Shown one piece after another: positions 9,592-19,072 of a stretch of 64,000 nucleotides of DNA. The notes beneath the pieces are model-generated. The model worked only from the letters and a program-made list of their open reading frames with translations. It had not been told where the DNA came from and made no database searches. This stretch comes from DASVXQ01 sp036392615. Lineage in GTDB: Bacteria; Actinomycetota; CALGFH01. Each line of letters begins with the position of its first letter. Within the stretch, counting starts at the first letter, position 1. The DNA lies in assembly GCA_036392615.1 (NCBI GenBank), contig DASVXQ010000414.1, positions 1 through 64,000 of the forward strand, written 5' to 3'. A program made the position numbers and the translations under genes.

Positions 9592-9618
9592 TGACCCGGG
9601 AGCCGCTGGCGACGAGGC

Positions 9619-10326
9619 CTATTCCCGCCAGCTTCGTGGCACCCAGGCGCTCACGACCTTCGCGACCGCGGTGACGAGGAACAACTGGCCCACGAGCGCC
9701 TCGAGCACGGCGAAGCTCTGGCCCGGGTTGCCGGCCGGGACAAGGTTGCCGTAGCCCGTGGTGGTGAGCGTGATGAAGCTGAAGAACAGGTCCTGCGCGA
9801 GGGTGCCGTCGCCGTTGGCGCCGAAGAACGGCGCCATCTGGACGACGCCCAGCAGCCGGTACGCGAACGCGAACGCCATGCCGATGAACAGGTAGGCGGC
9901 CAGGGCCCCGAGCAGGGTTTCCCGGTCCACCGTTCGGCGGTAGCCGATGTGACGGACGATCGAGGCGGGGGCCACGAAGTACAACGCGGCGGCCGCCGTG
10001 AACGCGAAGGCCAGGAACCACCCGTCCCCCCGGGCGACGAGATTGGTCACCGCGGCGATGCCGGCCAGGATGAACAGCACGGTAACGGCCACTCTGAGCT
10101 CCCGCCGCGTCATCGAGATGCGCAGCGCCAGCCAGACGGTGGCCATCTGGACGATCAGCAGGATCGACGTGCCAATCCTTCCCGTCGAGGACGCCGCCAG
10201 GACGTAGGTCGCCAGGATCATCAGCAGCGCCGGCCCGTAGCTGCTGGACGACCAGAACGAGCGCACCAGGCGGCGCGGGTCCCGGCCGGCCCGCTGCCTG
10301 TTTCGTGACGACTGTTTCACCCTCAT
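9619..10326 (-). CDS. Two-pore-helix K+ channel-like membrane protein
   Basis: A 235-residue protein; AAAGGAA precedes the ATG at 10326. It has about six hydrophobic segments, the last two bracketing a pore loop with the selectivity-filter sequence TLTTTGYGNLVPAG (T-x-G-Y-G is the K+ signature). The arrangement matches the Ion_trans_2 family. There is no RCK/TrkA regulatory domain and no regularly charged voltage-sensor helix, so gating would depend on other signals. It lies between two MalT-type regulators, tail to tail with the first and downstream of the second on the same strand, 40 bases from its stop codon. Confidence 0.85.
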   Translation of the reverse strand: MRVKQSSRNRQRAGRDPRRLVRSFWSSSSYGPALLMILATYVLAASSTGRIGTSILLIVQMATVWLALRISMTRRELRVAVTVLFILAGIAAVTNLVARGDGWFLAFAFTAAAALYFVAPASIVRHIGYRRTVDRETLLGALAAYLFIGMAFAFAYRLLGVVQMAPFFGANGDGTLAQDLFFSFITLTTTGYGNLVPAGNPGQSFAVLEALVGQLFLVTAVAKVVSAWVPRSWRE

Positions 10327-10366
10327 TTCCTTTGGCACGCGGCGACTGCCAGCAGGTCGCGGCCCG

Positions 10367-12460
10367 CTACCCCAGCAACAGGCCGAGGTCTTGAGCGCGC
10401 CGGATCGCCCCACTGCGGGACGAGACGCCGAACTTCCGGTAGATCGAGATCGCCTGCGTCTTGACCGTGTGCGGCGAGAGGTCCATCCGCTCGCCGATCT
10501 CGCGGAAGCAGCGGTAGGTCGCCAGCTGTGGGAGCAGTCGCAGCTCCGCCGCGGTGAGCAGCGACGCCACCACGACGTCGGTGCGAATGGTGTCGAGCCG
10601 GGCCGCCAGCTCGTCGGCCTGCTCACGAAGAACCCCCAGGTCGGGCCAGCGGTGGAGCGCGTCGTCGACCTCTCGGAGCAGGTCTTTGGCGCCACGCACG
10701 TCCATCAGGGCGGTGCGGGCGCGGATCAGCTCCAGCACGGTCTGGACCCCGTAGAACGGCACGGCCTCGGTGCAGCGGGGCCGCAGCCGCTCGGCCCGGT
10801 CGAGGTGCTCGCGCGCCGCGGGCATGTCGCCGCGGTGAATGGCCAGGCGGGCCCCCACGGCGTACAGCAGCGTGCTGCTGGCGTAGTCGTCCAGGCGGTG
10901 GTCGCGCACGACCGCGCCCGCCCGTCCGGCGAGGCTGGTGGGCTCGTTTGAGTCGTCCCGGTCCATCGCCAGCGTGGCGCGCTCGGCGAGCGCGACCGAG
11001 ACGGTCTCGGCCGCGCCGAGGTCCTCCGCCACCTCGGCCGCGCGGGCCAGGGCGGTGTCCGCGCCGTCGATGTCCCCGGTCAGGCGCTGCGAGATCCCCG
11101 GGAGGAGCAGCGCGCGCGCCCGCCAAGGGCTGGAAACGGGCAGCCGCTCCAGCGCTATGGCGGCGTCCTTGCCCATCCGCTCGGCGCCCTGGCGGCACAT
11201 CCCCGCCTGCAGCACCGCCAGCCATCCATCGAGTGAGGCGCTGCCGTCCGGCAAGGGCTCCTCGAGCGATCCGCCCGTGGCCTCGTCCGCCCAGCGCTCG
11301 GCGTCGGCGGGGTGACCCGCGAGCAGGTGGACCCAGGCCCCGAGCACCGCAATGCCCGGATAGCGCTGAACCAGCCGCTGGTCTTCGAACCAGTCGAGCC
11401 ACCGCTGCAGGGTGGCGGCGCGCCCCTGGTTGTAGACGGAGAGCGCGGCCTCCAGGACCAGGCGGGCGACCCGATCGGCGTCGCCCGCCTGCATGGCGTA
11501 TTCGACGGCGTCCTCGGGCAGGCCATTGCGCTCGCACCACTGCGCCGCGCGGCGGGTGAGCGCACCGGCCAGACCGGGCTCGCGGCGCTCGAGTTCCGAA
11601 CGCAGCAGCTCCTGGAACAGTTGGTGGTACCGGTACCACCACCGGTTACGGTCGAGTGGGACCAGCAACAGCCTTGATCGCTCCAACGACTCAAGCACTT
11701 TGCCCGACCCCGAGCGCTCGAGCACCGCGTCGCAGAGCGGCCCGGACAGCCGGTCGAGCACCGAGGTCCGCGTCAGGAACCGGACGTGCTCGTCGTCCAA
11801 GCCCTCCAGGAGCACGGATCGTAGGTGGTCGACCACAAAGCGACTGTCGGCCACCCACGCCGTGCTTGGACGCTGGGGAGACCGCATCCGCAGCGAGAGG
11901 CCGGCGAGGTGCAGCGCGACCGGCCAGCCCTCCGTGCGGCGGGTGAGCTCGGCGACGTCGGCCTCGGAGACGTCCACCTCGACCCGGCGGAGCAGCGAGG
12001 AGGCCTCGTCCTGGTCCATCGCGAGATCGTCGGGGCCGATCTCGACCACGCCGCCCTCGGCGCGCAGCCGCGCGACCGGCAGCGGCGGCTGGGCCCGGCC
12101 AGCGAGAACCACCTGCGACGCTCCACGGAGATGCCTGGCCAGCTCCACGAGCGCGCCCAGACCATCCGAGTGCTGGAGCCGGTGGGCGTCGTCGAGCACC
12201 ACCACGCCCGGCTCCTCTCGGCAAAGGGCGGCGACGTCGGTGAGCAGGGTGGTGGGGTCATCGCCGTGCCGGTCGACGGAGAGCCAGGCGAACGGCCGCG
12301 GGTCCCGCTCTGCCCACTGCTTCAGGAGCGTCGTCTTGCCGTACCCGGGCGGCGCGACGATGGCGACGACCGGGACGGCGCTTGAGGCCTTCAGGCGCTC
12401 GAGCAGGTCAGTCCGAGGCACCGTATCGCGGCGCAGTTTGGTCGGTCCTGTCTGGATCAT
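10367..12460 (-). CDS. MalT-type LuxR-family ATPase regulator
   Basis: About 697 residues from the ATG at 12460, chosen because MIQTGPTKLRRDTVPRTDLL matches the usual MalT opening; the frame extends upstream to 12547. Domains: STAND ATPase with Walker A APPGYGKTTLL (about 30-40) and Walker B GVVVLDDAH; RTEGWPVALHLAGLSL; the FLTRTSVLDRLSGPLCD segment; WWYRYHQLFQELL; TPR-like helices; and a C-terminal LuxR helix-turn-helix (about 635-695, ending SSRSGAIRRAQDLGLLLG). It is clearly a paralog of the regulator at 6841 and lacks the CMD extension. Such proteins activate transcription after binding a small inducer and ATP. The inducer is unknown; the adjacent channel genes are candidate targets. Confidence 0.85.
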   Translation of the reverse strand: MIQTGPTKLRRDTVPRTDLLERLKASSAVPVVAIVAPPGYGKTTLLKQWAERDPRPFAWLSVDRHGDDPTTLLTDVAALCREEPGVVVLDDAHRLQHSDGLGALVELARHLRGASQVVLAGRAQPPLPVARLRAEGGVVEIGPDDLAMDQDEASSLLRRVEVDVSEADVAELTRRTEGWPVALHLAGLSLRMRSPQRPSTAWVADSRFVVDHLRSVLLEGLDDEHVRFLTRTSVLDRLSGPLCDAVLERSGSGKVLESLERSRLLLVPLDRNRWWYRYHQLFQELLRSELERREPGLAGALTRRAAQWCERNGLPEDAVEYAMQAGDADRVARLVLEAALSVYNQGRAATLQRWLDWFEDQRLVQRYPGIAVLGAWVHLLAGHPADAERWADEATGGSLEEPLPDGSASLDGWLAVLQAGMCRQGAERMGKDAAIALERLPVSSPWRARALLLPGISQRLTGDIDGADTALARAAEVAEDLGAAETVSVALAERATLAMDRDDSNEPTSLAGRAGAVVRDHRLDDYASSTLLYAVGARLAIHRGDMPAAREHLDRAERLRPRCTEAVPFYGVQTVLELIRARTALMDVRGAKDLLREVDDALHRWPDLGVLREQADELAARLDTIRTDVVVASLLTAAELRLLPQLATYRCFREIGERMDLSPHTVKTQAISIYRKFGVSSRSGAIRRAQDLGLLLG

Positions 12461-12636
12461 CACGGGCCCCCCTGGACCGCGGATCGCAGATGCTCGCTGG
12501 CGGCGGGTCCCCGAGGTTGCGGGCTCCGCCGCGGTTGCGTCCCGCAACGAACTGGTCTCCGTGTCACCCTAGAGGCATCGGCATGCCCCCTCGTGGAGAC
12601 CAACGCCCCGGGACCTCCCGGGACCCATCGTCGCGC

Positions 12637-14016
12637 TCACGGTGTCCGGGCCGGCTCCTCGACCGGCGTCGCCGGGGCTCGGGCCGGGGCCTGGGCCGGC
12701 GCCGCGGGCGCGGGCCTTCTGAGCCTGGCGGAGATGACATAGCTGACGACCACCGCCACGATCACCAGCGGCATGACCGCCAGGCCGTCCGACAGCAGCA
12801 ACAGCGTGGCCAGCAGGACCGAGGTCAGCGGCAGGCCGAGCATCGCCACCGACATCGCGCCGATGCCCATGGCGACGGCCGGCACCAGCGGCAGGCCGGG
12901 AAGGTGAGACATCGCGATCCCGCCGGCAGCGCCCAGGAACATCGCCGGAAAGACAGGGCCGCCCCGGAAGCTGCTCAGCGACGCCCCGTAGGCGAGTCCC
13001 TTGCAGGCGACCAGCAGCACCAGCGCGCCCACCGAGTAGGCGGCGCTGTTGGAGATGAGCGGTCCCATCGCTGTCTGTCCCGAGAACAGCACGTCCGAGG
13101 AGCTCTTGCCGGTCGCCTCGGCGTAGGCGATCGCCAGCCCCGCGATAACCAGGCCGATGACCGGGGTGAGCAGCACGACCCTGCGCTCGACGGCGCGCCT
13201 GACCAGCAGGGCGAGCTGGCGGATGCCGACGCCGAGCAGCGCCGCGGCGACACCGACGACCAGGGCCCAGCCGAACTGGGCGAGGTCCGGCCGCGCGAAC
13301 TTGGGAAGGTCGGGCAGCGCCAGCGAGAAGGTCCCAAAGCCGGTCCAGGCGTCCAGGCCGACGAAGATCAACGAACCGATTCCGGCCGCCAGCAGCCCCG
13401 GGACCAGCACCAGCCCGAGCATCGGCCCGCCGATCCCCGCCACCTCCATCAGCAGGAACGCGCCCAGGATTGGCGAGCCGAGCAGCGTGCTGATGGCGGC
13501 GAAGCCGCCCGCCGAGGCCAGCACGGCGATGGCGCTGGCGGGGGTGTCGCGCCTGGCCAGCCGCACGGCCCAGACGGCCAGTCCGCCGCCGAGGGCAATT
13601 AGCGGCATCTCGGGCCCGAGCACCACCCCGAAGGTGAGGGTCGCCAGGGCCGCCAGTGTGATGCCCGGCAGTTCGACGGGGGAGGGCGCACCATGTGGCT
13701 TGAACCCCTCGGCCGGCGACTCGCCACCGCGTCCGGGCAGGTAGCGGATGGTCAACCCGACCAAGACGCCGGCGACGGCCAGCAGTGGGACGGGCCACCA
13801 GACCGGCGCCCCGTGGAAGCCCAGTCCCTCGGGAAGGTCGGTGAAGACCCATCCCTGCATGAGGCTGACCAGCTTGAGGAAGCCGAACGCCGCCGCGGAG
13901 ACCGGCACCCCGAGGACCGCGGCGAACACCAGGAGCCGCAGGTAGGCCTGGCTGCGGAGGAGCGCGACCGGGTCGGGCCGCGAGGAGGCGGGATCGGTCG
14001 AAGCGGAAGAAGTCAT
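12637..14016 (-). CDS. ClC-family chloride/anion channel or transporter
   Basis: A 459-residue protein; GGAGCTGCCG precedes the ATG at 14016. It has the usual ClC length and about ten to twelve hydrophobic helices. Signatures: VVLGPEMPLIALGGGLA (the G-x-E-x-P anion-pathway loop with the gating Glu), STLLGSPILGAFLLMEV, and SFRGGPVFPAMFLGAAGG (the GxFxP-type loop). There is no C-terminal CBS domain, only a Pro/Ala-rich tail. A fluoride-specific (CLC-F) assignment is not supported by anything I can see. It lies upstream of, and on the same strand as, the MalT-type regulator at 10367. Confidence 0.88.
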   Translation of the reverse strand: MTSSASTDPASSRPDPVALLRSQAYLRLLVFAAVLGVPVSAAAFGFLKLVSLMQGWVFTDLPEGLGFHGAPVWWPVPLLAVAGVLVGLTIRYLPGRGGESPAEGFKPHGAPSPVELPGITLAALATLTFGVVLGPEMPLIALGGGLAVWAVRLARRDTPASAIAVLASAGGFAAISTLLGSPILGAFLLMEVAGIGGPMLGLVLVPGLLAAGIGSLIFVGLDAWTGFGTFSLALPDLPKFARPDLAQFGWALVVGVAAALLGVGIRQLALLVRRAVERRVVLLTPVIGLVIAGLAIAYAEATGKSSSDVLFSGQTAMGPLISNSAAYSVGALVLLVACKGLAYGASLSSFRGGPVFPAMFLGAAGGIAMSHLPGLPLVPAVAMGIGAMSVAMLGLPLTSVLLATLLLLSDGLAVMPLVIVAVVVSYVISARLRRPAPAAPAQAPARAPATPVEEPARTP

Positions 14017-14365
14017 CGGCAGCTCCAGCGCTGAGGAACCGTCGCGGCGATGGTCCTTGGACGGCCGTGCGCGCGCATCACCCGATCTGGGGGAACGAAG
14101 GGGTGGTGGGCGATGGATCATCCCATTTGGGCGGATGTGGCCGCCGGTCTCCACAGTTGCCATGGAACCCGAGAGATGGGAGCGGTGATGCCATGGCTCT
14201 GGGTCGTGGCGCCGCGGGTGCTGAACGGCGCCACAACCCTCACGGGTGCCTGCCCGATGATCGCGATCCCTGCGCTCGTTTCGCCCCAACAGGGTGATGG
14301 AGGGCTCGCCTCGGTGCGCCAGCCTGAGCTGGTCACGACCTCATCCGCGCAGGACAGGAGGAGCC
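14017..14365. other. Divergent intergenic region between ClC and DUF7144-type genes
   Basis: It must hold the promoters of the flanking genes. I checked the ClC side for a fluoride riboswitch and saw no convincing match. No gene or RNA is recognised. Confidence 0.4.
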
Positions 14366-14768
14366 ATGCAGGAGCAACGCTCGGATGTGGGGGCAGGATG
14401 GGTTGGGCGCCCTGCTGAAAAGCGGCCGCTTCTACGCCGCTGCCGCCAACTACCCCTACGGTTCCAGCGTGACGACGTGGGGTTGGATCGTGCTCATTGG
14501 CGGCCTCATCGTCCTGCTGGCAGGGTTCTACGTGATGCGGGGAGCGCTGTGGGCCCGGATCATGGGAATCACGCTCGCGTCGCTGTCGGCGTTGGTGAAC
14601 TTCTTCTTCATTCCCTTCTACCCGTTCTGGGCGCTCATGGTTATCGCGCTCAACATTTTTGTCATCTGGGCGCTGGCGGCTCATGGCAGAGCGCTGGCGC
14701 AGGAACTGCGTTCTCCAGAGGCTCCCGCCCAGCTCGACAGCAACCGGTCCGATGTGATGGGGGGATGA
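14366..14768 (+). pseudogene. DUF7144-type small membrane protein, first helix deleted and frame shifted
   Basis: A strong ribosome site (AGGAGGAGCC) leads to the ATG at 14366, which reads MQEQRSDVGAGWVG, a typical N-terminus for this actinobacterial family. The remaining family body is in another frame, from about 14405: ALLKSGRFYAAAANYPY, then WGWIVLIGGLIVLLAGFYVM, ARIMGITLASLSALVNFFF and a final helix to VIWALAAHGRALAQ. In intact relatives about 20-25 residues of a first membrane helix separate the two parts. That helix is missing and the junction changes frame. As it stands only the downstream frame (ATG at 14385, no good ribosome site) could give a three-helix product. Confidence 0.6.
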
Positions 14769-14906
14769 GAAATACGTAGCGCTCGCCCAGAGCTGCCGAG
14801 CTGCCGGGCGGCCGGCGCCGGCCCCGCTCCGGCGTTGACCGGCCGCCCCGAAGTCTCACGATTCGGGCCATAACCCCGGCCGCCCCGATCGGGGAGGACG
14901 ATATTC

Positions 14907-15908
14907 GTGCGAGTGCTGTGGCCGGGCATGCTGTGGGCGCTACTGCTGCTGCCGGTGGCCATCGCCGCGTACCTGCTCGGCCAGCGACGCCGCACCAGCT
15001 ACACGGCGCGCTTCGCCAACCTGGACCTGCTCGCCAACGTGGTTGCACGTTCGCCGGGCTGGCGTCGCCATCTCCCAGCTGTGCTGTATCTGCTGGCCCT
15101 TGCCTGCCTGCTGCTGGCGCTGGCCCGCCCGCAAGCGACCGTCCTGGTCCCCAAGCAGCAGGCCAACGTGATCCTCATCATGGACGTCTCACGCTCGATG
15201 ACCGCCGTCGACGTCGCCCCCTCCCGGCTGGTGGCCGCCGCCGACGCCGCCGGCGGGTTCGTCGACCGGCTCCCCAACGGCTTCCGAATCGGGCTGATCA
15301 GCTTCTCCACCACCGCCCAGCTCGTCGCTACGCCCACCACCGACCGCCAAGCCGTCCACGACGGGCTGAGCTCACTCCGAGCGAAGGGCGGCACTGCCAT
15401 CGGCGACGCCATCGAACGCGCCCTGGATCTGCGGAGACCGCCCCCCACCAGCAGCTCCGCGAACGTCCCAGCCCGCCCGGCCCCCGACCCGGCGCTCCGC
15501 ACCCTGCCGATGGCGTTGCTGCTGCTGTCGGACGGCGCCAACACCTCCGGCCGCACGCCACCACAGCGCGCCGCTGACGACGCTCATCAGCTCCGCGTGC
15601 CGATCTACACCATCGCGCTGGGCACCCAGGATGGCACCGTCAACTTGCCCGACCTCTCCGGCCAACCCCGCATGACCTCCGTACCGCCAGACCCTGGCGG
15701 CCTCCAGCAGATCGCACAGCGCACTGGCGGGCAGGCCTTCACCGCGCCCACCGCGACAAACCTTGGGCGGGTCTACCGCCAGATCGGCACCCGCATCGGC
15801 TTCGTCCACCAGGACCGGGAGATCACCGTCGCGTTTGCCGCGGCCGCGCTGCTGCTGTTGGCTGCCGGCGGCACGCTCGCCCTGGTGTGGCTCCAGCGCC
15901 TCCCTTGA
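14907..15908 (+). CDS. Membrane-anchored von Willebrand factor A domain protein (BatA/BatB-like)
   Basis: A 333-residue protein from a GTG at 14907 behind GGGGAGGAC. Two N-terminal helices (about 7-25 and 54-75) are followed by a VWA domain with the metal-site motif IMDVSRSM (D-x-S-x-S, about 90-97), a conserved Thr in GGTAIGDAI, and LLLLSDGANTSG. A C-terminal helix (about 305-328) closes the protein. The layout matches BatA/BatB-like Bacteroides-aerotolerance proteins, which usually sit beside MoxR ATPase genes. No MoxR or DUF58 gene is adjacent, so this copy is an orphan and its partner is unknown. Confidence 0.85.
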   Translation: MRVLWPGMLWALLLLPVAIAAYLLGQRRRTSYTARFANLDLLANVVARSPGWRRHLPAVLYLLALACLLLALARPQATVLVPKQQANVILIMDVSRSMTAVDVAPSRLVAAADAAGGFVDRLPNGFRIGLISFSTTAQLVATPTTDRQAVHDGLSSLRAKGGTAIGDAIERALDLRRPPPTSSSANVPARPAPDPALRTLPMALLLLSDGANTSGRTPPQRAADDAHQLRVPIYTIALGTQDGTVNLPDLSGQPRMTSVPPDPGGLQQIAQRTGGQAFTAPTATNLGRVYRQIGTRIGFVHQDREITVAFAAAALLLLAAGGTLALVWLQRLP

Positions 15909-16177
15909 CCAGGCCGCCGTGCGCATACGATCCATCCAGGCGTACACACTCTGGCGGGAACCCACCGTTCGGCCGCCTCGGTCAGCGCCAGCCCGTCACG
16001 CAGGACCTCCATGACGGCGCCGTCGGGTCGCTCGAGCACCCGGTACTCCCGAGCACTCTTCCGCCCCTCTCAGGCTCGGCCGCACAAGACGGCCACGATG
16101 GGGAAGGCCAGACGGCATATGTCGCGCTGTCAGTTCGTGCGGCGAGCCCTGAACGGACGACGCCCGGGGCTGCCTGC

Positions 16178-17547
16178 CTCAATCCCGCTCCCGCACCGCC
16201 CTCGGCGTGCTGGTTGAGGGCGTCTGCGGCGTGCCGAACGGCTGGAACGCCGTCTCCCTGATCAGCGGGAGGCTGATCGCTGCGGCCAGGGCGACGGTGC
16301 TGGCGTAGTAGGCGGGAATGAGGGAGTTGCCGGTGCGCCGGACCAGCAGCGTATCCAAGAAAGGGAGCGGTTCCGCCGATGATCGCGCTAGCCAGCCCGT
16401 AGGTGATCGACAGCGCGGAGGAGCGGACCCGCGTTGGCACCAACTCGGACAGGTAGGTGGGCAGAACGAAGCAGCTAAGCGCCAAGCCGATCAGGAGATA
16501 CCCCAACGGGAGCCCGATGGGTCCGGCTCGATGCACAAGCAGGTAGGCCGGCACGATGAGCGTGAGCAGGCCGAGCGTCCCAGCGGTCAACAGTGGCCTT
16601 CGGCCGACGCGGTCGGACAGGTGCCCGAGGGCGGGTGCGGTGGTGACCATCAACGCCAAGCCAACCAGTGTGGCCGCCAGTGCCCTGATGAGCGGGACGC
16701 CCCGCGCAGCCACCAGATGGCTCGGCAGGAAGACGAAGAACGTGTTGAAGGTGAGCGAGGCGGCGGCGACCAGCCCAAAGCCCACAAGCAGCCGCCCCGG
16801 ATAGGCGCGCACCGCCTCGATCGCCGGCCGGCGGGCGACGACCCGGGCGCGCAGCATGGCGCGGAAACGCGGCGTCTCGTCGAGACGCCGCCGCAGGTAC
16901 AACCCGACCAATCCAAGCGGCAGGGCGAGCAGGAAAGCCAGCCGCCAGCCCCATGCCTCCAACGTGGCCCGTGGCAGCAGCCCGACCAGGACGGCGGCCA
17001 TGCCGATGCCCGCCGCCAGACCCAGCGCCAGCGTGCCCCACAGCTATGCGCCGTACCACCCGCGCCGGTGCATCGGCGCGTACTCAACGACAAACGCCGA
17101 TGAATTGCCGCCCTCCCCGCCCGCCGAGAGTCCCTGCGCGGACCGGAGCACCACCAGCAGGACCGGGGCCGCCAGGCCGATCGACGCGGCACCGGGCAGT
17201 ATCCCGATGCCAGCCGTCGCCAGCGACATCAGGATGATCACGGTGGCGAGTACGTGCCGGCGGCCGCGTCGGTCGCCGCGTCGGCCAAACAGCACCGCAC
17301 CTACCGGACGTAACACGAATGCGGTGGCAAATATCGCGAAGGCGGCCAGCAGGCCGGCGGTGTGATCAGCGCGTGGGAAATACCTACTCGCAATCACGGT
17401 TGCGAAGGCACCATATATGGCGAAATCATACCACTCGACGGCGTTCCCGATGCAGGCGGCTACCAGCGCCCGCCTTGACGCCGACTGTCTGGCAAATTCC
17501 TCGGTACGCTCTGCGCCAGTGGCACAATGCAGGCCCTGATTTCTCAT
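16178..17547 (-). pseudogene. MHS-family MFS transporter, interrupted
   Basis: Starting at the ATG at 17547 the protein shows the metabolite:H+ symporter signature GNAVEWYDFAIYG, then RPVGAVLFGRRGDRRGRR (MFS motif A). After RRGWYGA an in-frame TAG (17046-17044) stops it; the same frame resumes LWGTLALGLAAGIGMAAVL and runs through helices 5-11. Near 16365, after GGTAPFL, an extra G shifts the frame; the true continuation (DTLLVRRTGNSLIPAYYAST, later LPLIRETAFQPFGTP) ends at a TGA at 16180-16178. Two lesions in one gene mean it is inactive or the sequence is faulty here. Relatives import osmolytes or organic acids. Confidence 0.8.
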
Positions 17548-17968
17548 GGCGATCGCCCCGCTGGGCCGCTCATCCCCGGCAGCGTACGCCGCGAGTGGTT
17601 CAGGACGCCTGGTCAGTCCGGGTAAAGCGCCGAGCATGGATCACGCCGTCGGGCAGGAACGCACTGTTGGGCAAAAGAGGAACCAGCGGTGCGGCGAGCG
17701 GTCCAGCTGGCACATCAATCCGTGCGAAAGGAACACCCAGGCCGAGATTGGCGGGTGGCCAGCGACCCGGCGGGCACGCCTGAGATCAAGGCCTCCACGG
17801 CCACAACCAGCTTTTCAGACACCCTCTGGCCACCGGCCGATGGGCTGCACAGCGGGGGACGTTCGACCCTTCCGGCCAAGCGCGCGAAATGGCCACATGT
17901 CAGTGACGGCGCACGGCCGTCGCCATGACGTGGCGTGCGCCAGCGCATCCAGCAGGGATGGTGATCGT
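17548..17968. other. Intergenic region between divergent genes
   Basis: It separates the broken MHS transporter from the small membrane protein. Long open frames cross it but lack ribosome sites and recognisable signatures, so I see no gene. Confidence 0.4.
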
Positions 17969-18427
17969 ATGACAGCAACCGAAGTCGTGACACAGACAGC
18001 CCATGACGCCCAGCGTGACCAGCGCACCGGACGGATGCTCCCGACAGCGGTCGCCGTCGGCGGCCTGTGGCTGGCCATGGCGCTCAGCAGCGTGTTCGCG
18101 CCGGACCTGATCTCCAGCGACCAGGACCACGTGCCCATCATGGCGATCACGATCTGGATCTGGGGGGCGGTGGCTACCGGCTTCGTCCTGTTCGGCGCCG
18201 CTTTCCCGACCCGCGACCGGATGGCGCGGTGGGGCCTGCCCGTGGCCGTGCTGGGTATCTGGGGCGCGGTCGCGCTGGTGAGCATCTTCGCGCCGACCAT
18301 CGTGGCCGGCAGCGATGGGACGATCGTCCCGGTCGCCGGGCTGTTCAGTCCGGCCGCCGGCGCCATCGCGACGGGGTACGCGTGTCTGGCGGCCGCCTGG
18401 TCGGCCGTGTCGGAGCGGCGCCTTTGA
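17969..18427 (+). CDS. Four-helix small membrane protein, function unknown
   Basis: About 152 residues from the ATG at 17969. The N-terminus is hydrophilic (MTATEVVTQTAHDAQRDQRT). Four hydrophobic segments follow in two similar halves: AVGGLWLAMALSSVFAPDLI and ITIWIWGAVATGFVLFGAAF, then VAVLGIWGAVALVSIFAPTI and SPAAGAIATGYACLAAAW. The halves share a W-x-A-x-A-x-x-S-x-F-A-P pattern, which suggests an internal duplication. No family is recognised. Confidence 0.6.
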   Translation: MTATEVVTQTAHDAQRDQRTGRMLPTAVAVGGLWLAMALSSVFAPDLISSDQDHVPIMAITIWIWGAVATGFVLFGAAFPTRDRMARWGLPVAVLGIWGAVALVSIFAPTIVAGSDGTIVPVAGLFSPAAGAIATGYACLAAAWSAVSERRL

Positions 18428-18599
18428 GCGTCCACCCGCACGCGCTCCCGTCGAGCACCAGAAGGCGTAGCCGACTCGGCTCTGGCGCCGGACGTGAAGC
18501 GGCCCAAGGCATCCAGGGCCGCTCCGGTAACCTGCTGGCCGTGCATCCTGCCAGCGGCCGTGCCATCCGCGTACCACTTACTGGCCGACAGCGTGGTCC

Positions 18600-18845
18600 C
18601 GCGAAGGTGTCATGCGCAGTAGCTGGTCGCGGAGCTGGCGGGTGGGTTCGGAGGGGTCGTCGCCGAGGTTGGCCATGCGCAGCTCCGGTCGGCGATAGGT
18701 GCGGCGGGTCTCCTCGACGTGGCCGAGTTGCGCGTGGACGCGCATGATCTGCTGGTACAGCTCCTCGTTGTAGGGATCCCAGCGGACCGCCTGCTCGAGC
18801 AGCTCACCAGCCTTGACCAGACCGTCGGCGAGCTGCTCGCCCGTC
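18600..18845 (-). pseudogene. Fragment of a BTAD (SARP-type) transcriptional activator
   Basis: Only the end of the bacterial transcriptional activation domain is left: GELLEQAVRWDPYNEELYQQ, IMRVHAQLGHVEETRRTYRR and LGDDPSEPTRQLRDQLLRM, a TPR-like region that in intact regulators follows an OmpR-like DNA-binding domain. No DNA-binding part or start is present upstream; the coding sequence stops abruptly near 18845, where a beta-lactamase fragment begins on the other strand. Confidence 0.6.
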
Positions 18846-19072
18846 ACCTGCCCAAGGGCGCCGACCCGCGCCTGGCCCGGGTCGCCGTCGAGCAGCTGCT
18901 GACCATGACCAGCGGGCTGGCCGGCGACGACCCGTCGCTGGGCGGCGACCGAAGCGTGATGGACGGCCTGATTGGCAGCCGCGACTGGGTCCGCCACATC
19001 CTGGGCGGGCGGCTGGCCACAACACCGGGGACCCGCTTTGCCTACAGCAGCGCGAGGATGCCGACAACCTGA
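18846..19072 (+). pseudogene. Fragment of a serine beta-lactamase/esterase family gene
   Basis: About 70 codons resemble the class C beta-lactamase-like fold around its catalytic motif region: DPRLARVAVEQLLTMTSGL, then WVRHILGGRLATTPGTRFAYSS. Relatives have this stretch just after the S-x-x-K nucleophile and up to the Y-x-x/Y-S-N-type loop. Both the N-terminus with the nucleophile and the C-terminal half are absent. Confidence 0.6.

Noticed and set aside
14017..14110. Possible fluoride riboswitch upstream of the ClC gene
   Set aside because: The order and spacing of the conserved crcB-motif elements could not be found, and the protein shows no clear CLC-F features.
17548..17968. N-terminal extension of the four-helix membrane protein back to 17546
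   Set aside because: The added residues look random and the ATG at 17969 gives a sensible N-terminus.
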